Of a stretch of 39,632 nucleotides of DNA, positions 39,197 through 39,632 are shown one piece after another. The notes under the pieces are model-generated. The model ran no database searches and was not told the DNA's origin. It worked only from the letters and a program-made list of their open reading frames with translations. Origin of the DNA: a virus; IMG/VR virus record IMGVR_UViG_3300030329_004452, positions 1 to 39,632 of that record; one strand, written 5' to 3'. Position 1 is the first letter of the stretch; every line of letters begins with the position of its first letter. The translations under genes were made by a program, and so were the position numbers.

Positions 39197-39517
39197 TTAT
39201 TTCTTTTTGGCTGGCTTCTTTTTAGCCGGCTTTGGTTTGGGTTTGGTGGGCAACTTCTTCGCTTCCGCTTTGGGCTTTGCTTTGGCTTTAGGCTTGGCGT
39301 TAAGGCCGTTGCGGCTAAGGCAATCCATAATATTCTGCTCGATGCCTAAGCGGAGATTTAGTGGCAGGTTTACACAGTCAGAATGCGGGCCTTTGCTCTC
39401 GTCGCCTTTGCCCACAACTAAAGCAACGCGCCCATCACCCAAGTCGCACTCGGATCGCACTACGGAATCGGGCCACTCAGTCCGATTCTTTACACTAACA
39501 ACAACGAGATTAAGCAT
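39197..39517 (-). CDS. small protein with Lys/Ala/Pro tail (106 aa)
   Basis: A short globular N-terminal half (MLNLVVVSVKNRTEWPDSVV, GDGRVALVVGKGDESKG) is followed from about residue 73 by a repetitive KPKAKAKPKAEAKK-type tail. The tail resembles that of the Lys-rich proteins downstream. AGGGTGG precedes ATG 39517. Probably translated with the LamG gene 11 nt upstream; function unknown. Confidence 0.65.
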   Translation of the reverse strand: MLNLVVVSVKNRTEWPDSVVRSECDLGDGRVALVVGKGDESKGPHSDCVNLPLNLRLGIEQNIMDCLSRNGLNAKPKAKAKPKAEAKKLPTKPKPKPAKKKPAKKK

Positions 39518-39528
39518 AAGTAACCACC

Positions 39529-39632
39529 CTAACTGTGTGCAGCCATACCTGCGTAATAGTCTCTAAGTATTTCATCTGCGCTCAGGACACGAGAATAAAA
39601 GCGCCCGGTGTCCATCTGGCCTTGGTACCAGT
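39529..39632 (-). CDS. C-terminal end of LamG-like protein (33+ codons, cut by window edge)
   Basis: The minus strand enters the window in frame with WYQGQMDTGRFYSRVLSADE, then ILRDYYAGMAAHS and stop. This is the typical closing strand of LamG/concanavalin A domains (G.i...RiY.RaLS..EI...Y). It fits the truncated LamG gene at 1-721, and joining base 1 to base 39632 keeps the frame. Confidence 0.75.
   Translation of the reverse strand, partial: WYQGQMDTGRFYSRVLSADEILRDYYAGMAAHS

Noticed and set aside
1-39632. Direct terminal repeat, CRISPR array, tRNA gene or integrase
   Set aside because: No matching ends, no regularly spaced repeat array, no cloverleaf with CCA-type end and no recombinase motif seen by eye; a tRNAscan and repeat search could still change this.

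Overview
The window looks like almost the whole genome of a tailed double-stranded DNA phage with a short-tail (podovirus-like) plan. Visible hallmarks are a large terminase, portal, scaffold, capsid, head-tail adaptor, tail nozzle and very large internal virion proteins. There is no tape-measure, tail-tube or sheath gene, no integrase, no DNA polymerase and no RNA polymerase. The replication genes (RusA, DnaC-like loader, SSB, annealing protein) suggest a Gram-negative host whose replisome is borrowed. Host identity cannot be read from the sequence.

Layout. (1) 1-21120, minus strand: late operon, read from scaffold (21120) through capsid, portal, adaptor, nozzle, adhesin-like proteins, internal virion proteins and an M15 endolysin to a LamG-type tail protein cut by the left edge. 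The right edge (38053-39632, minus strand) carries the C-terminal end of what appears to be the same LamG gene, then Lys-rich proteins and a holin, ending at a terminator (37951-37982). The two ends therefore belong together on a circular or circularly permuted map, giving one late transcription unit of about 22.7 kb. (2) 21304-22313, plus strand: an inverted two-gene island with its own sigma70-type promoter, encoding an SprT-like zincin. (3) 22310-25555, minus strand: terminase large subunit and small upstream genes. (4) 25556-26582: about 1 kb without convincing genes, GC-rich, with repeats and hairpins; candidate origin and control region. (5) 26583-37951, plus strand: early/middle operon with small proteins, an ArdC-like antirestriction protein, a Mom-like DNA modification protein, a PD-(D/E)XK exonuclease, a Rad52/Erf-like annealing protein, SSB, RusA and a DnaC-like ATPase.

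Main discovery. The first four gaps that follow a gene in the early operon each hold a 56-nt RNA matching a type II hammerhead ribozyme: complete core (CUGANGA, GAAA, NUC cleavage site) and three helices that covary between copies. Each starts 0-1 nt after a stop codon. They predict co-transcriptional cutting of the early message into single-gene pieces. The next two long gaps carry a different paired-hairpin element, and a third gap (32577-32715) folds into a large closed RNA containing a 17-nt exact complement of the third hammerhead. Most genes in this part are also preceded by a conserved leader, GGAAACGAGAC, a few bases before the start codon.

How it works together (inference): early transcripts are diced by hammerheads, giving counter-defence proteins first (ArdC-like, then Mom-like). 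Recombination-dependent replication with host polymerases follows, then late leftward transcription from the divergent promoter near 21200, assembly, and lysis by M15 endolysin and holin.
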